DNA of 64,000 nt from Canna indica (Eukaryota > Streptophyta > Magnoliopsida > Zingiberales > Cannaceae). The stretch is from assembly GCA_034359265.1 (NCBI GenBank), contig CP136890.1, positions 29,988,501 through 30,052,500 on the forward strand. The letters run 5' to 3'. Positions within the stretch are counted from its first letter, which is position 1; the number at the start of each line of letters is the position of its first letter. The position numbers and the translations under genes were made by a program. Positions 48,130-59,883 of this stretch are shown here, in pieces. The notes beneath the pieces were generated by a model that saw only the letters and a program-made list of their open reading frames with translations, was not told where the DNA came from and did no database searches.

Positions 48130-49637
48130 TGTTGGCGAAATGACGACACTAGAGGAGGGGTGAATAGTATGTTTACTAATTTGATTAGCCTAAATTCACT
48201 TTTAAACATTTTCTTAGATCGATTAGACGATTTGCAATTCGATGAGTATATGTGAAAGCAATAATAACTAAGCAATTTAAAACACACAAGATATCAATGC
48301 AAACACGAGCAATTTATAGTGGTTCAGCCCCAATGCCTACTCCAATACCTAAGTACTCCGCTTAGGATTTCCAAACTAATTTTACTAGATTAATTTACGT
48401 TTCCCTTACACACAAGGACTTTTCACCGAAGAGACGCACTCTCGACCTAAGGCACTTCCACACCCGGAAGTCACCGCCTTCTTATCGAAAGTCCTCTTCC
48501 ACCTCAACCCTAAGGGACAACTAAACTAATCCTAATAAACACTAAGTTTACACAAGTGGTTTTACTCCTTCTACACCAAGGATACCACTTCACCCAATTC
48601 AAGACCTAACAACCTAGGTCTTCTTACACGCTTAAATAAGAAACAGTTTAAAGAACAGTTAAAATTACAAGGGAAAAGAGCTTGAACCTCCAACTCACCG
48701 AGTGGTGGAGCTCGAGTCAATTTTCAAGTTGAGGCAGCAGAGCTTGCGCTTGAAGAATTTGGCAGAAGAACAGAGCGCAATCACTAATCATTTGGAAGGC
48801 TTAATTCTTCCTCTTAATGGCTCAATAAACTCTGTAAGAATGAAGGAAGCGGGTTAAATGAAGTATATGAGGGTGTATTTATACCCTCATGAAGAAACGG
48901 CTGCTCAACGGATAGAAAACTATACGTTGCAGATCGTCGATCGAATGGTCGATCGACCGACCTGTCGACCGGTCCTTCGACCGTTTGTCTTTACTCTGTG
49001 GTCGATCGACCGACGGGTCGACCGCCCAAATGCAAGAATCGCGATCCCAACCTTCGATCGATCCATCGGTCGACCTACGCGATCTTGCGTCTTTAGCAAA
49101 CGCAGGTCGGTCGACCAACGGGTCGACCGCCCGAGCTACTGCCCAATTTGGGCTTCAATCGGTCGATCGCCCGGTCGACCGACGTAGCTACTACATTTTC
49201 TTCCCTAAGTTTCGGTCGACCGAATGTCTACTGCCCTTTTACCTACAGTTGGTCGATCGAACCTAGGTTGAGATTGATTTTTTCAGCCTTTTCTTCCGCG
49301 CTTCGTTTTCGGATTTCGGCTTTCAACGAGCATCATCTTGGAGAGCTTTTGACGTGATCTTTGGACTCGTCCAAGCGACTTTGGTGCACTCGTCGATCTT
49401 CGAGCAACTTCCGCGACGAACCTGAACACGACGAACCTGAGCCAGCGACGAACCCGAGCGCGACGATCAATGTCCTTCCGATTTCCGATTTCTTTAATTT
49501 TTCCGATCGAGGACATCGAACGCTAATTGATATGGAACCTGAAAGATATTCTCAGTGAAATCATTAGTCCCATGTTTGTTATCATCAAAATCATCAAAAC
49601 CGAGATTAAGGCTAAGGTTGAAAACCTAAAGCCAACA
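48130..49637 (-). repeat. Full LTR with a cluster of GGTCGATCGACC palindromes
   Basis: Within this LTR, 48930-49262 contains more than ten copies or near copies of the palindromes GGTCGATCGACC and CGGTCGACCG, some fused head to tail. The rest matches the other LTRs of the family. Confidence 0.85.
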
Positions 49638-49642
49638 AAAAT

Positions 49643-50160
49643 TACTGGAGGCCTCCTCAACACCAGAATAACTTCAGACCAAGAATGCAATGTCAGTACT
49701 GTGATCAGTTTGGCCACACTGCACGCTCGTGTCCAACTCTCCATCAGCCACAAGCCAACTACTCGAATCACCAGCAACACTTACCTTATTCCACAACTTG
49801 GGTGTTTGATACAAGCGCATCTAACCATGTGACATCTACTCCAAAGCACCTCTAGGAGTGTAATGAATTTTCTGGCTCAAATGAACTCATCATCTGCAAT
49901 GGAACTGGTATCAAAATCTCTCACCTTGGTAATACAACTGTGTGTTCTTCTTCAGGAAAATTTCACCTAAATCAAGTTCTTTGTGCGTCGGATATTTCGA
50001 AAAACTTAATATCAGTTTCTCAGTTCTGCAGAGATAATTCTACTTCTATTGAATTTTTCCCTAGCTTTTATGTTATCAAGGATTTGAACTCGGGAGTTCC
50101 TCTAGTGCAAGGCCCGAATAGAATAACCTTTATGAGTGGGTTAGTGTCTCCAAGTCTCTG
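49643..50160 (+). pseudogene. Copia gag zinc knuckle and aspartic protease
   Basis: After the AAAAT site the copia frame resumes with a CCHC knuckle (CQYCDQFGHTARSC, about 49692-49733) and the protease start WVFDTSASNHVTS (about 49797). There the usual DTGA/DSGA catalytic motif reads DTSA, a likely inactivating change. A TAG follows at about 49855; the remaining pre-integrase part (CASDISKNLISVSQFCRDN) is open to 50160. Confidence 0.8.
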
Positions 50161-50210
50161 ACTGCTTTGTCTTCAACATTTTCAACCTCACCCACTCTCA
50201 CTACATAGCA

Positions 50211-51196
50211 TCGTCGACTTGGGCATCCCAGCTTCAAAACGGTTAAACACATTCTAAATCATTTTCATTTAACTTGCTCTACTTCTATTTCAGATCATTA
50301 CAACTCTTGCTTTTGCAACAAGAGCCACAAATTGCCTTTTTATCAGTCCTCCTTATCGAGCTCCAGGCCATTAGAACTTCTCTACACCGATGTTTGGGGA
50401 TCGACGCCAGTTACCTCAGCCGAAGGTCATCACTTCTATGTGATCTTTGTCGATCACTTCACAAAGTATATGTGGTTGTTCCCTATTTGTAAAAAAATCA
50501 GATGTTTCGAATGTCTTTTTGTCATTTAAAAACTTAGTTGAAAAGTTCTTCAATGTGTCAATCATATATGTGTATTCGGATGGTGGTGGAGAGTATATAG
50601 TACTCTCCAAGTTTCTTTCTAATCTGGGCATTCAACATCTATTATTCCCTCCTCATACTCCGCAACGAGTTGCTACAACTGAACGCCGCCACCGGCATAT
50701 AATGGAGACTGCATTAACTATAATGCATCAGTCCCAAACTCCCCTCCGCTAGTGGCATCATGTCTGTGTTTATGCTACCTATTTAATAAACCGAATGACT
50801 TCACCAAATCTTCAAAATTCCTCTCCTAATGAACTGTTGTTTCATGAACCTCCCAACTACACCTCACTTCACATTTTTGGTTGTCTCTGCTACCCATGGC
50901 TGAAGCCATATGTGCCTCATAAATTCGCTACCAAAGCGGAACCTTGCATCTACTTAGGCTTCTCAGTCCAGTATCATGCCCATAAATGTCTAAATCCCTC
51001 CACCTCAAAAATTCACCTATCTCGTCACGTCCAATTCATCGAAAATATTTTTCCTTTTGCATCTGCCGACAAACAAAATCTTGCCTCCTCTTCTCCAAAT
51101 TTAACCCAATGGCTAACCCCAACCAACAGCTCATATCAACCTAAAATTTTTAACCCAATGCCTTATCCTTTATCTGATACTTTTCCTACCCAATAA
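50211..51196 (+). pseudogene. Copia integrase, broken
   Basis: It starts with the GAG-pre-integrase motif HRRLGHPS at 50211. The core domain reads DVWGSTPVTSAEGHHFYVIF (from about 50389), shifts frame near 50490, then SDGGGEYI and ERRHRHIMETALTIMHQSQT. A TAG stands at 50750, and the C-terminal HIFGCLCYP..KCLNPST..HVQFIEN region continues to 51196. Confidence 0.85.
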
Positions 51197-51363
51197 CCAT
51201 TCTTCACACCACTTCTACTTCAGAACAACATCCACACAACACAAGCTCCACCACCGAACCTGCTTTACCTTCACCTTCTAACAGCCCCAGCCAAGGCACT
51301 TCCCTACCTCAAGCAGACCCCCCTACCATCACAATTATTCCCTCTTCACCTCCTATCCGACAG

Positions 51364-52268
51364 ATGGTCACAAGATCTCAAAATAACATCTTCAAACATC
51401 GTCGGCCTACTGATTACACTGCTCTATCTCCAAGTATGGATAGTGTTCCGACTACATATAGGCAAGCAATGAAGGTTCTTGAATGGCGTGAAGCCATGAA
51501 TCGAGAAATTACAACTCTCCATAATAACAAAACTTGGACTCTGGTTCCTCCTTCCGATGATCAAAATATCGTAGGATTCAAGTGGGTATTCCGCATTAAA
51601 CATTCCTCTAATGGCCGTACTAAAACGTTCAAAGGACGCCTAGTCGCCAAAGGTTTTCATCAACGCCCAATCGTCAATTTCACCTCGACCTTCAGCCCGG
51701 TGGCCAAACAAACAACTATTCAGATATTGTTGACACTCACCTACGCTCATAATTGGAAATTATTTCAAATGGATGTCAACAATGCATTTCTCCAAGGAAG
51801 ACTCACTGAAGTTGTTTACATGTCTCAACCGTCCGGTTTCACTAATAAAACTAATCCGCACTTCGTCTGCAAGCTTCAAAAGCCTATTTATGGACTTTGT
51901 CAAGCTCCGAGGGCATGGTACAGTGAACTAAAATCCTTCCTCTTCAATTGGTTTTATTAATTCAAAGTCAGACACGTCATTATTTTACATGCATGAGAGT
52001 GCTTTCCAAATATACACTCTTATTTATGTCGATGATATTATTTTAACAGGCTCTTCACCTTCGAAATTGATGGAAGTCTACAAAGCATTGTCCACTAAGT
52101 TCTCTCTGAAATATATGGAGGACCTCAATTACTTCCTTGGGATTCAAGTCACCTCCACATCATCTGGCTTATTTTTGTCCCAAACAAAATATATCAATGA
52201 TCTCCTCCATTCAATATGCACGACGCCAAGGGCGTTAAAACACCAGCAGCTATCTCTACAAAATTAAT
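51364..52268 (+). pseudogene. Copia reverse transcriptase, broken
   Basis: Residues WREAMNREITTLHNNKTWTL, FKGRLVAKGFHQ, FQMDVNNAFLQG and KLQKPIYGLCQAPRAWY form the first part. A TAA at 51958 and a frame change follow; the active-site motif YVDDIILTGSS appears at about 52024, then YFLGIQV. These are the standard Ty1/copia RT blocks. A further shift near 52240 ends the frame. Confidence 0.9.
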
Positions 52269-52389
52269 GCTCAATGAAGGCTCGCCTCTCACTGATGCAA
52301 CCGAGTACCGAAGGCTTGTAAGCGCTTTATAGTACCTATCTTTCACTCGCCCGGATATATCCTACATCACTAATAAACTCTCCTAGTTC

Positions 52390-52884
52390 ATGCATCAACC
52401 TTCTGTGCAACACTGGAAAGCCTGCAAGCGAGTTCTTCGCTACCTAAAGCACACTACTAATTATGGGCTTACCTTATCACCCAAAGCCCCTCTAAACTTA
52501 ATCGCCTACTCTGACTCGGATTGGGGTGGTGATCCACACGATAGATGTTCGACTAGCGCATTTGTATTGTTCCTTGGCGGCGCTGCTATCAGCTGGTCGA
52601 CGAAGAAGCAACAAACTATTGCAAGATACTCCACGAAAGCCGAGTATAAAGCTCTCGCTAATGCAACTGCCAAAATAAACTTGGTTTCCAATTTGCTACA
52701 AGAACTTCACTTTTTCTGCTCCAGTGTTCCCACCATCCTCTGTGATAACTTGAGCACCACTGCCTTCTCTCAGAACCCCGTTTCCCACAGCAGTATGAAG
52801 CACTTGGCTCTTAATTACCACTTCGTCAGAGAGCGGGTCCAAGCTAATAAGCTCTGTGTCGAGTTCACTCCGTCATCTCTTTAA
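52390..52884 (+). pseudogene. Copia RNase H
   Basis: The open frame includes ACKRVLRYLKHTTNYGL, AYSDSDWGGDPHDRCSTSAF, ISWSTKKQQTIARYSTKAEY and HFVRERVQANKLCVEF, the typical copia RNase H order. The usual SS(T/A)EAEY reads STKAEY. A TAA at 52882 stands just before the DFLTK end motif. Confidence 0.9.
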
Positions 52885-52988
52885 TTTGCAGATTTTCTAA
52901 CCAAAGTCGTCTCTCCGACAACCTTTTTATTTCAGCAAGACGAGATAGGCGTTGGTTGCCCGCCGCCTATCTTGAGGGTGCGTATTAA

Positions 52989-53342
52989 TGCAACAAATAG
53001 CGACACGTCGGTTGGCTTGTCTTCTTCTCCACATGTAAGTCACGACAGCAATTTCTCATGCACTCACTCATGTAGCAGCACCGACAACAACGACGCCCCT
53101 CACGACTCTGCTCTCCACTCCTAGAAATCGTTGGTCTATTTTTCATTCTCTGCCCCACTATGTAACAACCTGATTCGATCCTCATGTATAAATACACATC
53201 AATGCAATAGAAAGAGCAACACTCTCTCTTCTTCACTTTCACTTTCTCTCTCCACATGCCTTTTCTGCCTTTAAGCTCTCAACCAACCATGGCAAGAAGC
53301 ACACCTTTAGCTGCAAATGCATCTATGGAAGGAACTTTGATA
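52989..53342 (+). repeat. 3' LTR of the copia element
   Basis: Same length and ends as the 5' LTR. By eye some 25-30 differences over 354 bp separate the two, which dates the insertion well before the CACTA-F insertion nearby. Confidence 0.85.
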
Positions 53343-53469
53343 CACTATTGGATGAATGGCTCCTACTGACGCAGCTGCTACTCCTGCCATTGCTCCCATC
53401 GCTGTTGTTGCTCTAGTTAGTGGCAAACCCAGGTTTGCAGCACCACCGTTGCTGAATCCAACCGAAGAG

Positions 53470-53623
53470 GCTGCTTCATGTGCCAATGTTGAAGATGTGC
53501 GCCTTCACTCGACTATACAATGCGGCACTCATCGATTGGACTTACTAGCAAACACTGGAGTACCTCAACCTCTCCTACAACGAGCTCGAAGGAAGCATCC
53601 CCAAGGAATTTGGAGATATGGTT
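53470..53623 (+). pseudogene. BRL2: BRI1-like 2 (BRL2) receptor kinase fragment, part 1 (last LRRs)
   Basis: The frame reads MLKMCAFTRLYNAALIDWTY, stop, then QTLEYLNLSYNELEGSIPKEFGDM. This matches the BRI1-like family just C-terminal of the island domain (TRLYSG..WTRYQTLEYLDLSYN), where plant BRL2/VH1 is the closest by memory. The TAG at about 53552 replaces the residue before QTLEYL. CACTA-F interrupts the gene after GDMV, and the reading continues at 60921. Confidence 0.8.
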
Positions 53624-53640
53624 CACTACTAGAAAAATGG

Positions 53641-54030
53641 TCATCAGCAACGGCTGATGCCGTTGCTGAGCCGTTGCTGAAGAGCATCAGCAACGGCTGA
53701 GCCGTTGCAATAGCGCCGTGACAGAAAGTCGCATTGCTGATGACTTCGCAACGGATCAGCAACGGCCGCTCGGGCCGTCGCTCAAAACATTATCAGCAAC
53801 GGCCGCTCGGGCCGTCGCTAAAACTATTATCAGCAACGGGTTTGCAACAGACCCGGAGCCGTTGCTGATAACATTAATAGCAATGGCCGCTGAGTCCGTA
53901 GCAACGCCGTTAGTAAAACGCCGTCGCTAAGCCGTTGCTGTAGGTCATCAGCAACGGCTTTCGATACACTTTTAGCAACGGCTTTCCCACGGATACCCGT
54001 GGGAAAGCCGTTGCTGATGACCTATACCTG
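53641..54030. repeat. CACTA-F subterminal repeats, left side
   Basis: The motif (A)TCAGCAACGGC and its reverse complement recur about 14 times. Such dense inverted and direct short repeats next to the terminus are the binding sites of the TNPA-type protein in En/Spm (family knowledge). Confidence 0.85.
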
Positions 54031-54321
54031 CAACCAGAAAATTTGGAAATTTCAAATTTCCATTGATACATTGATACATTTATCTGATACATAACTCACA
54101 CACCCATACCCTCATACACACATTCATTCACACATCACAAACACCTCATACACATTCATTCACACATCACAAACACACCAACATATATATATCAAAACAA
54201 TTATACTTATATTGATAATTATCCACGATAGTATAAAAATAATTCAAATGCAAAATTGAAGTATCAATATCCAAACAAAATAAGTTAAACAAGTTCAATA
54301 TCCAAACAAAAAATCTCACGA

Positions 54322-55857
54322 TCAAGATGGAGGATGGTCTGGATTATATGGCGGGGTCTGGAGCGCTTGAGTGTACACCGGCGTAGACTGACTCGAGGAC
54401 GACGGATTAGATGATGCCGAAGAGATGCCTGCTTCGGGATGACCTGACATGTTGCGTAGCATAGATTGTATATCTGCCATCATCTGACTCTGGCGCTCCA
54501 TCATCTCAGTCTGACGCGCGACCGTCTCCTCTAGAGTCCTTATTCTGTTACTATGATCATAACTGGATCTAGAGGTGGACGGCCGCTCACCAGCGACCGG
54601 AGGGGTCGGTGCCCCAAGTGGCCCTAGTACGGCTCGCGCATGACCACTATCTGCGAAGCCATATACGCGGCCATGGTCCCAGCCACCTGCGGCCTCGACC
54701 CACGATGCTGCGTCAAAGTCCTCGGGGGTACCCCCGCGCTGCACCACCGTCTGGCTGTAGGTCTCCTACTCGAGTTTGATTTTTTGTTTAATATTTATCA
54801 TAAAACTTAAATTATAAATATATAATGAATAATTTAAACAAATATATAATTACCATAATGTATGCAGCGCGGTTGTCGATGTACTCCCCCGTCCCATGTG
54901 CTCGACGGTGAGTCCGCTCAAACACCGCTATCGGGGAGGGCCGCTGGACACTCCCGTCATCCGACACCGTCGTCTACATTTACAAAACAAATACATTAAT
55001 TAGTACACATAATAACAAATAAAATATATAATTAAAAGATATACTTACCATACGGTTTGCGTGCACTGCAAATGCAACAGAGCCGCCGGTGTGACGCGCT
55101 GCTCCTCCCGACATGCGATTTCTAGCCGCATTCCGAGAAACCTCCTGCCATCGATCCGTCGACCATATCCCCACGAGCTGGTCCCATATATCCGGAGTAA
55201 TCCAACTGGGGCCGTATCCCCGAGTCTCCGCGATGTTAGTGGTCCCAGCTCGGGCCATCGCTTGGGACCGAGCCTGCCCCAGCTGCCCGTTGTACCTTGC
55301 CCGGGAAATAGCCTCCCAGGCAGCGTAAATGAAGGGCCTCTGGTCCTCGGCCCATGTATAGCGAGCCTGCAAAATAATAATATCAGTACCAATATTAATA
55401 TATCATCATGCATGTAAAAAATAATAATAATACATGCCTCAAACTCGCGCCATAACATGTCGACGTGCTCGCTAGGCACGTGAGACCACGTAGGCCATGC
55501 CCCGTGCATGTATCGTCGAATAGTAGAAGAAATGCTCCTCGGCACTTCTTCTTGCTCGAACCTGCACAACAAAAATAAATTTTAATATTATATTATGATA
55601 TAATGAATTTGTAATGATTCATAATTCATGATATATTACCGCTCCCCAATCACGCTAATCAATCTACGTGACTCTGTGGCTGGTGGAGGCTGCCACCTGT
55701 TTGGCCCGCGTGGCCGCCTACGTCTGGATGTACTAGCCTCGGCAGTATCATCGGAATGAGGATCAGCAACAGGTGGATCAGCAGCATGAGTAAGTGCTGG
55801 AGTCTCACCGATCGGAGACTCCGAAACTCTCCTGCGTCGATAACCACGACCAGACAT
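54322..55857 (-). CDS. CACTA-F TNPA-like accessory transposon protein, five exons, open throughout
   Basis: Exons 55857-55640, 55561-55438, 55366-55049, 54973-54854 and 54765-54322 give 407 residues without a stop. Exon 1 encodes a basic, Ser/Pro-rich start (MSGRGYRRRRVSESP) and the conserved RRRRPRGPNRWQPP. Exon 2 gives MHGAWPTWSHVPSEHVDMLW and exon 3 YTWAEDQRPFIYAAWEAISR and IWSTDRWQEVSRNAARNRMSG. Exon 5 ends with a Met/Gln-rich coiled coil (RIRTLEETVARQTEMMERQS) and a Ser/Pro tail. The exon 2 donor is GC (GAG|GCATGT), the others GT. Decayed homologues are at 10740 and 36578. A role in binding the subterminal repeats is inferred from the En/Spm system. Confidence 0.85.
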
Positions 55858-55932
55858 ATCTGTCGAACAGACATATAATCAGATTATTGTATAAATAGTA
55901 GAGATATATTTAATAAAATATATACTTTACAA

Positions 55933-58900
55933 TTATTCTTCATCATCTGAATAATAGTCTTCGAATTCTTCTTCTTCTTCCTCTTCTTCCTCTTCTTCAT
56001 CTTCTTCATCTCCAGCTTCCTCAATTTCATGATCGTCATCATCAGCATATTCAACTTCTAATTGAATTGACGTTGTGTCTGCATCCTCGAGTATTGGAAT
56101 AATACGATCCACAGCAGGAAGATCATCTTCTTGATAGAAACCAGGAGGATCATTTTCTCCTACTATCGGATCAATTTTTCCTCTACCTTTTGTCTTACAG
56201 ACTACACGCCAATCCGCTCTATCTTTATTTCGAGCCGGATACTTCGCGTAATATACTTGTTCGGCTTGTGATGCCAATATAAAAGGCTCATTTGCTGCCA
56301 ATTTTGATTTGTAATTGACCTCAACAAGTTTGTATTTTGGATGAACTTTCATGCCCCTTTCTGTTGTATCGAACCAATGACATCTAAATAGGATCACTGA
56401 TTTCAAGCCGAAATAGTGCAACTCTATCACTTCTTCCACCAGTCCATAGAAATCCATATCACATTCAACATAGGTTGTCCCTTTCACGCAGACCCCAGCA
56501 TTCATCGTCTTTTTTGTAGATGAATATTCAAGTGTGTGAAATTTATACCCGTTAACAAAATATCCGCTATAGCACAACACAAGTCGCGACGGTCCACTAA
56601 CAAACTCAAATATTCTTTCATCTATTTCAGCTCTGTGATCTTTGCTGTAAGTCTGAATCCAAGTAGGGAAATCACGATTCCGTAATCTCTCCAATTCTTG
56701 ATCGTTGTGAATAGAGTATTTTTGCACCATCTCAATGTCAAATATTTCAATGAATTGTTCAATCTCTGGACAATTGAGTAATACATACAAGTGTGCCAAA
56801 TGATACTCTTCATCGCTTAAGTGTCGAGATGGACGAGAACCAAAAGCACGACCAGAGTGACAAAATATATTTAAACGTTCATCTGAATGTCGAACACCCC
56901 CGTCGTCGTTACGTGGAAGACGATCAAATCTTGTATGTACTGTCGATTCAAAGTAAAATGAGCAGAATGTTGAAATTTCTTGGATGATATACGATTCAGA
57001 TATTGATCCTTCAACAGCTGCGGTGTTCTTTACTTTTTTCTTCAGACGATTCATGTATCTTTCAAATAAGTACATCCAACGATATTGAACGGGGCCACCA
57101 ACTCGTGCCTCGTATGCCAAGTGTATCGGTAGATGCTCCATCGAGTCAAAAAATGCAGGAGGGAAAAACTGCTCCAGCTTGCATATGATTTCAACAATAT
57201 TATTTTCAAGTGTTGACATATCTTCGACTCGAAGGACATTTGCACAGATGCTTCTAAAAAACATACTTAATTCAGTCAACGGACCCCAAATATTATCAGG
57301 TAGAAGATCTCGAAATGCGGTCGGAAGTAATCTCTGCATGAATACATGACAATCATGGCTCTTCATCCCTGATATTTTGCAATCATCGACGTTCACACAT
57401 CGAGATAAGTTTGAAGCATATCCATCGGGTAATCTGAGTTCTTTTACCCATTGACAAACATCTTTGATCTGTTGTTTATTTAACACATATAGGGCCTTCG
57501 ATTTCAGATATCGTCCGTTGACCTCTTGTAACTCCAACTCTGGTCTTTTACAAAGTATTTTCAGATCATGTCGGGCTTTGACATTATCTTTAGTTTTTCC
57601 AGAAATATCCATCACAGTGTTGAAAATATTATCAAACACATTTTTTTCAATGTGCATGACATCTAAATTATGTCGAATCAATAATGAACTCCAATAGGGC
57701 AATTCCCAAAAGATACTTTTTTTCACCCAGTTGTGTGTTTGGCCAAAACCTGACACTCTTTCATTGCGACCAAATACTATATCTGGAAGTGCTGAAACAC
57801 GTGCTAACATTTGTTCACCAGACAACATCGGTGGTGGCCCATCTCTTTCGACTCTGCCCTTAGTAAATTTATTACGATTCCTTCGATACTGGTGATTAAT
57901 CGGTAGGAATCGACGATGACAATCAAAGAATGAGATTTTTCGTCCGTTCTGAAGACTGATTGATTTAGAGTGTTCCATATAATACGGACAAGAGAGTCGG
58001 CCGTGAGTGCTCCAACCCGACAACATGCCGTACGCCGGGAAATCATTGATTGTCCACAAGACCGCGGCCTTTAAATTGAAGTTTTGCTTCCGATGACAAT
58101 CATAAGTGACAGCTCCCTCAGTCCACAATGTTTTCAATTCATCTATCAAGGGTCTGAGAAATATGTCAATTTCTTTTCGCGGACCCTTAGGACCCGGAAT
58201 AATCATCGAAAGATAAATAAATTCATCTTTCATGCACATTGACGGTGGCAAATTATAAACTGTCAGCAGCACTGGCCAAACTGAATAAGGAGTTGCAGAA
58301 TGTCCAAACGGATTAAAACCATCTGTGCACAATCCCAATCTGATATTTCTAGTATCCCTAGCAAATGAAGGATAACATGTATCCAAATGTTTCCATGCTT
58401 CACTGTCAGATGGATGAGTCATTACTGTATCATCACGACTTCTTGCATGCCAACTCATGTAGGGGGCAGTCTTTTCCGACATGAATAACCTTTGAAGCCT
58501 CGGTGTTAGTGGAAAATACCGAAGCACCTTAAACGGGATATTTTTCTGTCGGACCGATTTCTTCTCCTTGTAACGAGGGTGTTGACATACAGGACATTTA
58601 TCCAACTACACATTTTCTTTATAATATAAAATGCAGTTATTTTGGCACGCGTGTATTTTTTCGTACCCAAGCCCCAATTTTCTCATTAGCTTTTTAGTCT
58701 TATAAAAAGTAGGCTCAAACTTGTTATCAATAGGCAGCATTCCATTAATCAATCCAGCAATCCGATCATACGCAACTCCGCTGATATTACAATCGGCCTT
58801 GATGCTTAAGAGCTGTGTCATTGCTGAAAACCTAGTGTATTTAGAACAATTCTCATACAAAGGTTCATCGGCAGCTTTCAACATCTCGTAAAATTCTGCA

Positions 58901-59433
58901 GCTTCTTTATTCGGTAATTCAATCTCTACCGCAGCCCCTACTTCTGTGATATCAACCGCTGTAGTATCTGGTGGGACTGATGTCTGAAGATCTGGCCGAT
59001 CAACATTATCATTCAGGTGGAATTGACCCCCAAGACTATCAAGTATCATAGTTCTATAGGGATTTGACCCCCTACATTGACTGGATGAAGAAGCACCAGC
59101 AGAGGAAGATTCACCATATGTCTGAACGACAGGATTGCTCGACGTCCCGACTTCGCGTGACTCCCCGTGACAAGTCCATAGAAAATATCTTGGTGCAAAT
59201 CCTTTGGTATATAGATGCAGAGTGACAGTCTCCCGATCGAAAAATCGTCCATTTGAACAAATGCGGCACGGACATCGGATTTGATCACCCATGCTAACGA
59301 AATTTTGATTCGAATAGGCGAAATTGAGGAAGTACGTTACGCCTAATCGAAACTCATTCGTTAAAGCTCCACGATCAAGACGTCGGTACATCCAACTTCG
59401 ATCAGCCGACATGATTCTGTCAATCAATGACAA
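55933..59433 (-). pseudogene. CACTA-F TNPD (Tnp2-type) transposase, intact except one in-frame TAG
   Basis: One frame of 1167 codons, without introns, is interrupted only by TAG at 58608-58606, between YYKENV and LDKCPVC; the neighbouring codons suggest CAG changed to TAG. Domains in order: transposase-associated N-terminus (SWMYRRLDRGALTNEF, IRCPCRICSNGRFFD), Transposase_21 catalytic region (LRYFPLTPRLQRLFMSEKTA, LCTDGFNPFGHS, SMIIPGPKGPRKEID, LLIRHNLDVMHIEKNVFDN), DUF4218-like (EQFFPPAFFDSMEHLPIHLA) and DUF4216-like (ILFRCHWFDTTERGMKVHPK), then a long Glu/Asp tail. The start is probably the ATG at 59412 (MSADRSW), as in CACTA-A, rather than 59433. The DUF names follow family knowledge. A single reversion or readthrough would give a full protein. 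Confidence 0.93.
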
Positions 59434-59472
59434 TTTCTTTGGTTAATGTCTTTAGGTGAGATTGTCCTATTC

Positions 59473-59687
59473 CATTCGGGATTTATGTTATTCGTACTGC
59501 ACTTACGTTTTTATTTTAACTGTTAACTAATTATTCTAAATTTCGACAGCATCTCCCTACAGTTCTCCGAATACGCATATCATCTGGGCGCGTATCGGAG
59601 AACAAGAGAGATGTTGCCGAAATTTAGAATAATTAGTTAACAGTTAAAATAAAAACGTAAGTGCAGTACAAATAACTATATTTCCAA
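59473..59687 (-). other. Long near-perfect hairpin upstream of the CACTA-F transposase gene
   Basis: The left arm (about 59495-59572, from GTACTGCACTTACG through TTAACTGTTAACTAATTA to CTCCGAATACGC) pairs with the right arm (about 59590-59668, GCGTATCGGAGAAC through TAATTAGTTAACAG to CGTAAGTGCAGTAC), with few mismatches over about 75 bp and a loop near 59575-59588. It ends 40-60 bp before the TNPD start. The homologous structure is at 15760-15955. Confidence 0.85.
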
Positions 59688-59883
59688 ATTGTCCAATCAA
59701 GGACAATTCAAGAATTGTACGTCGTATAAAAGATCATCTACTTCTTTTACACGAACATACAATTCCCGAACGGATCTAAGGTTTTGCTAAATCATATCCG
59801 ATCGTCGATGCGTACGTGAAACATATCAACTCGTCGGAGGATGATTATTTTCTAAATGTTTCGAGACAGTTCGAGTCCATATT

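Larger units (their letters stand above)
44753..49642 (-). mobile_element. LTR retroelement nested in the copia element, AAAAT target duplication
   Basis: The element spans 44758-49637 between two AAAAT copies. Its 5' LTR (minus strand) is 49637-48130, 1508 bp, with TGTTGG..CCAACA ends. TTGGTATCAGAGCGGGTCG, a primer-binding site for initiator tRNA-Met, follows directly on the minus strand at 48129-48110. A gag gene follows at 48062-46710. The other LTR keeps only its last 550 bp (44758-45307), and pol is absent, so a deletion has fused the interior to the truncated 3' LTR. Related LTRs occur at 8950, 11984 and 37321. Confidence 0.9.
43438..53342 (+). mobile_element. Ty1/copia LTR retrotransposon, degenerate, interrupted by another LTR element
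   Basis: Two 354-bp LTRs (43438-43791 and 52989-53342, both starting TGCAACAAATAGCGACACG) flank gag and pol. TGGTATCATAGCTCT right after the 5' LTR is a primer-binding site for initiator tRNA-Met. A purine-rich GAGGGTG stretch precedes the 3' LTR. Integrase before reverse transcriptase gives the copia order. The LTRs differ at many positions, so the insertion is not recent. A clean 5-bp target duplication was not found (CTTAA against CACTA). Stops and frame shifts in every domain make it inactive. Confidence 0.92.

Noticed and set aside
48102..48135. tRNA-like complementarity next to an LTR
   Set aside because: It is a primer-binding site for initiator tRNA-Met of the LTR element, not a tRNA gene.
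51364..51960. Possibility that the reverse transcriptase frame is an endogenous pararetrovirus
   Set aside because: LTRs, primer-binding site and the integrase-before-RT order show a Ty1/copia retrotransposon; no movement or coat protein is present.
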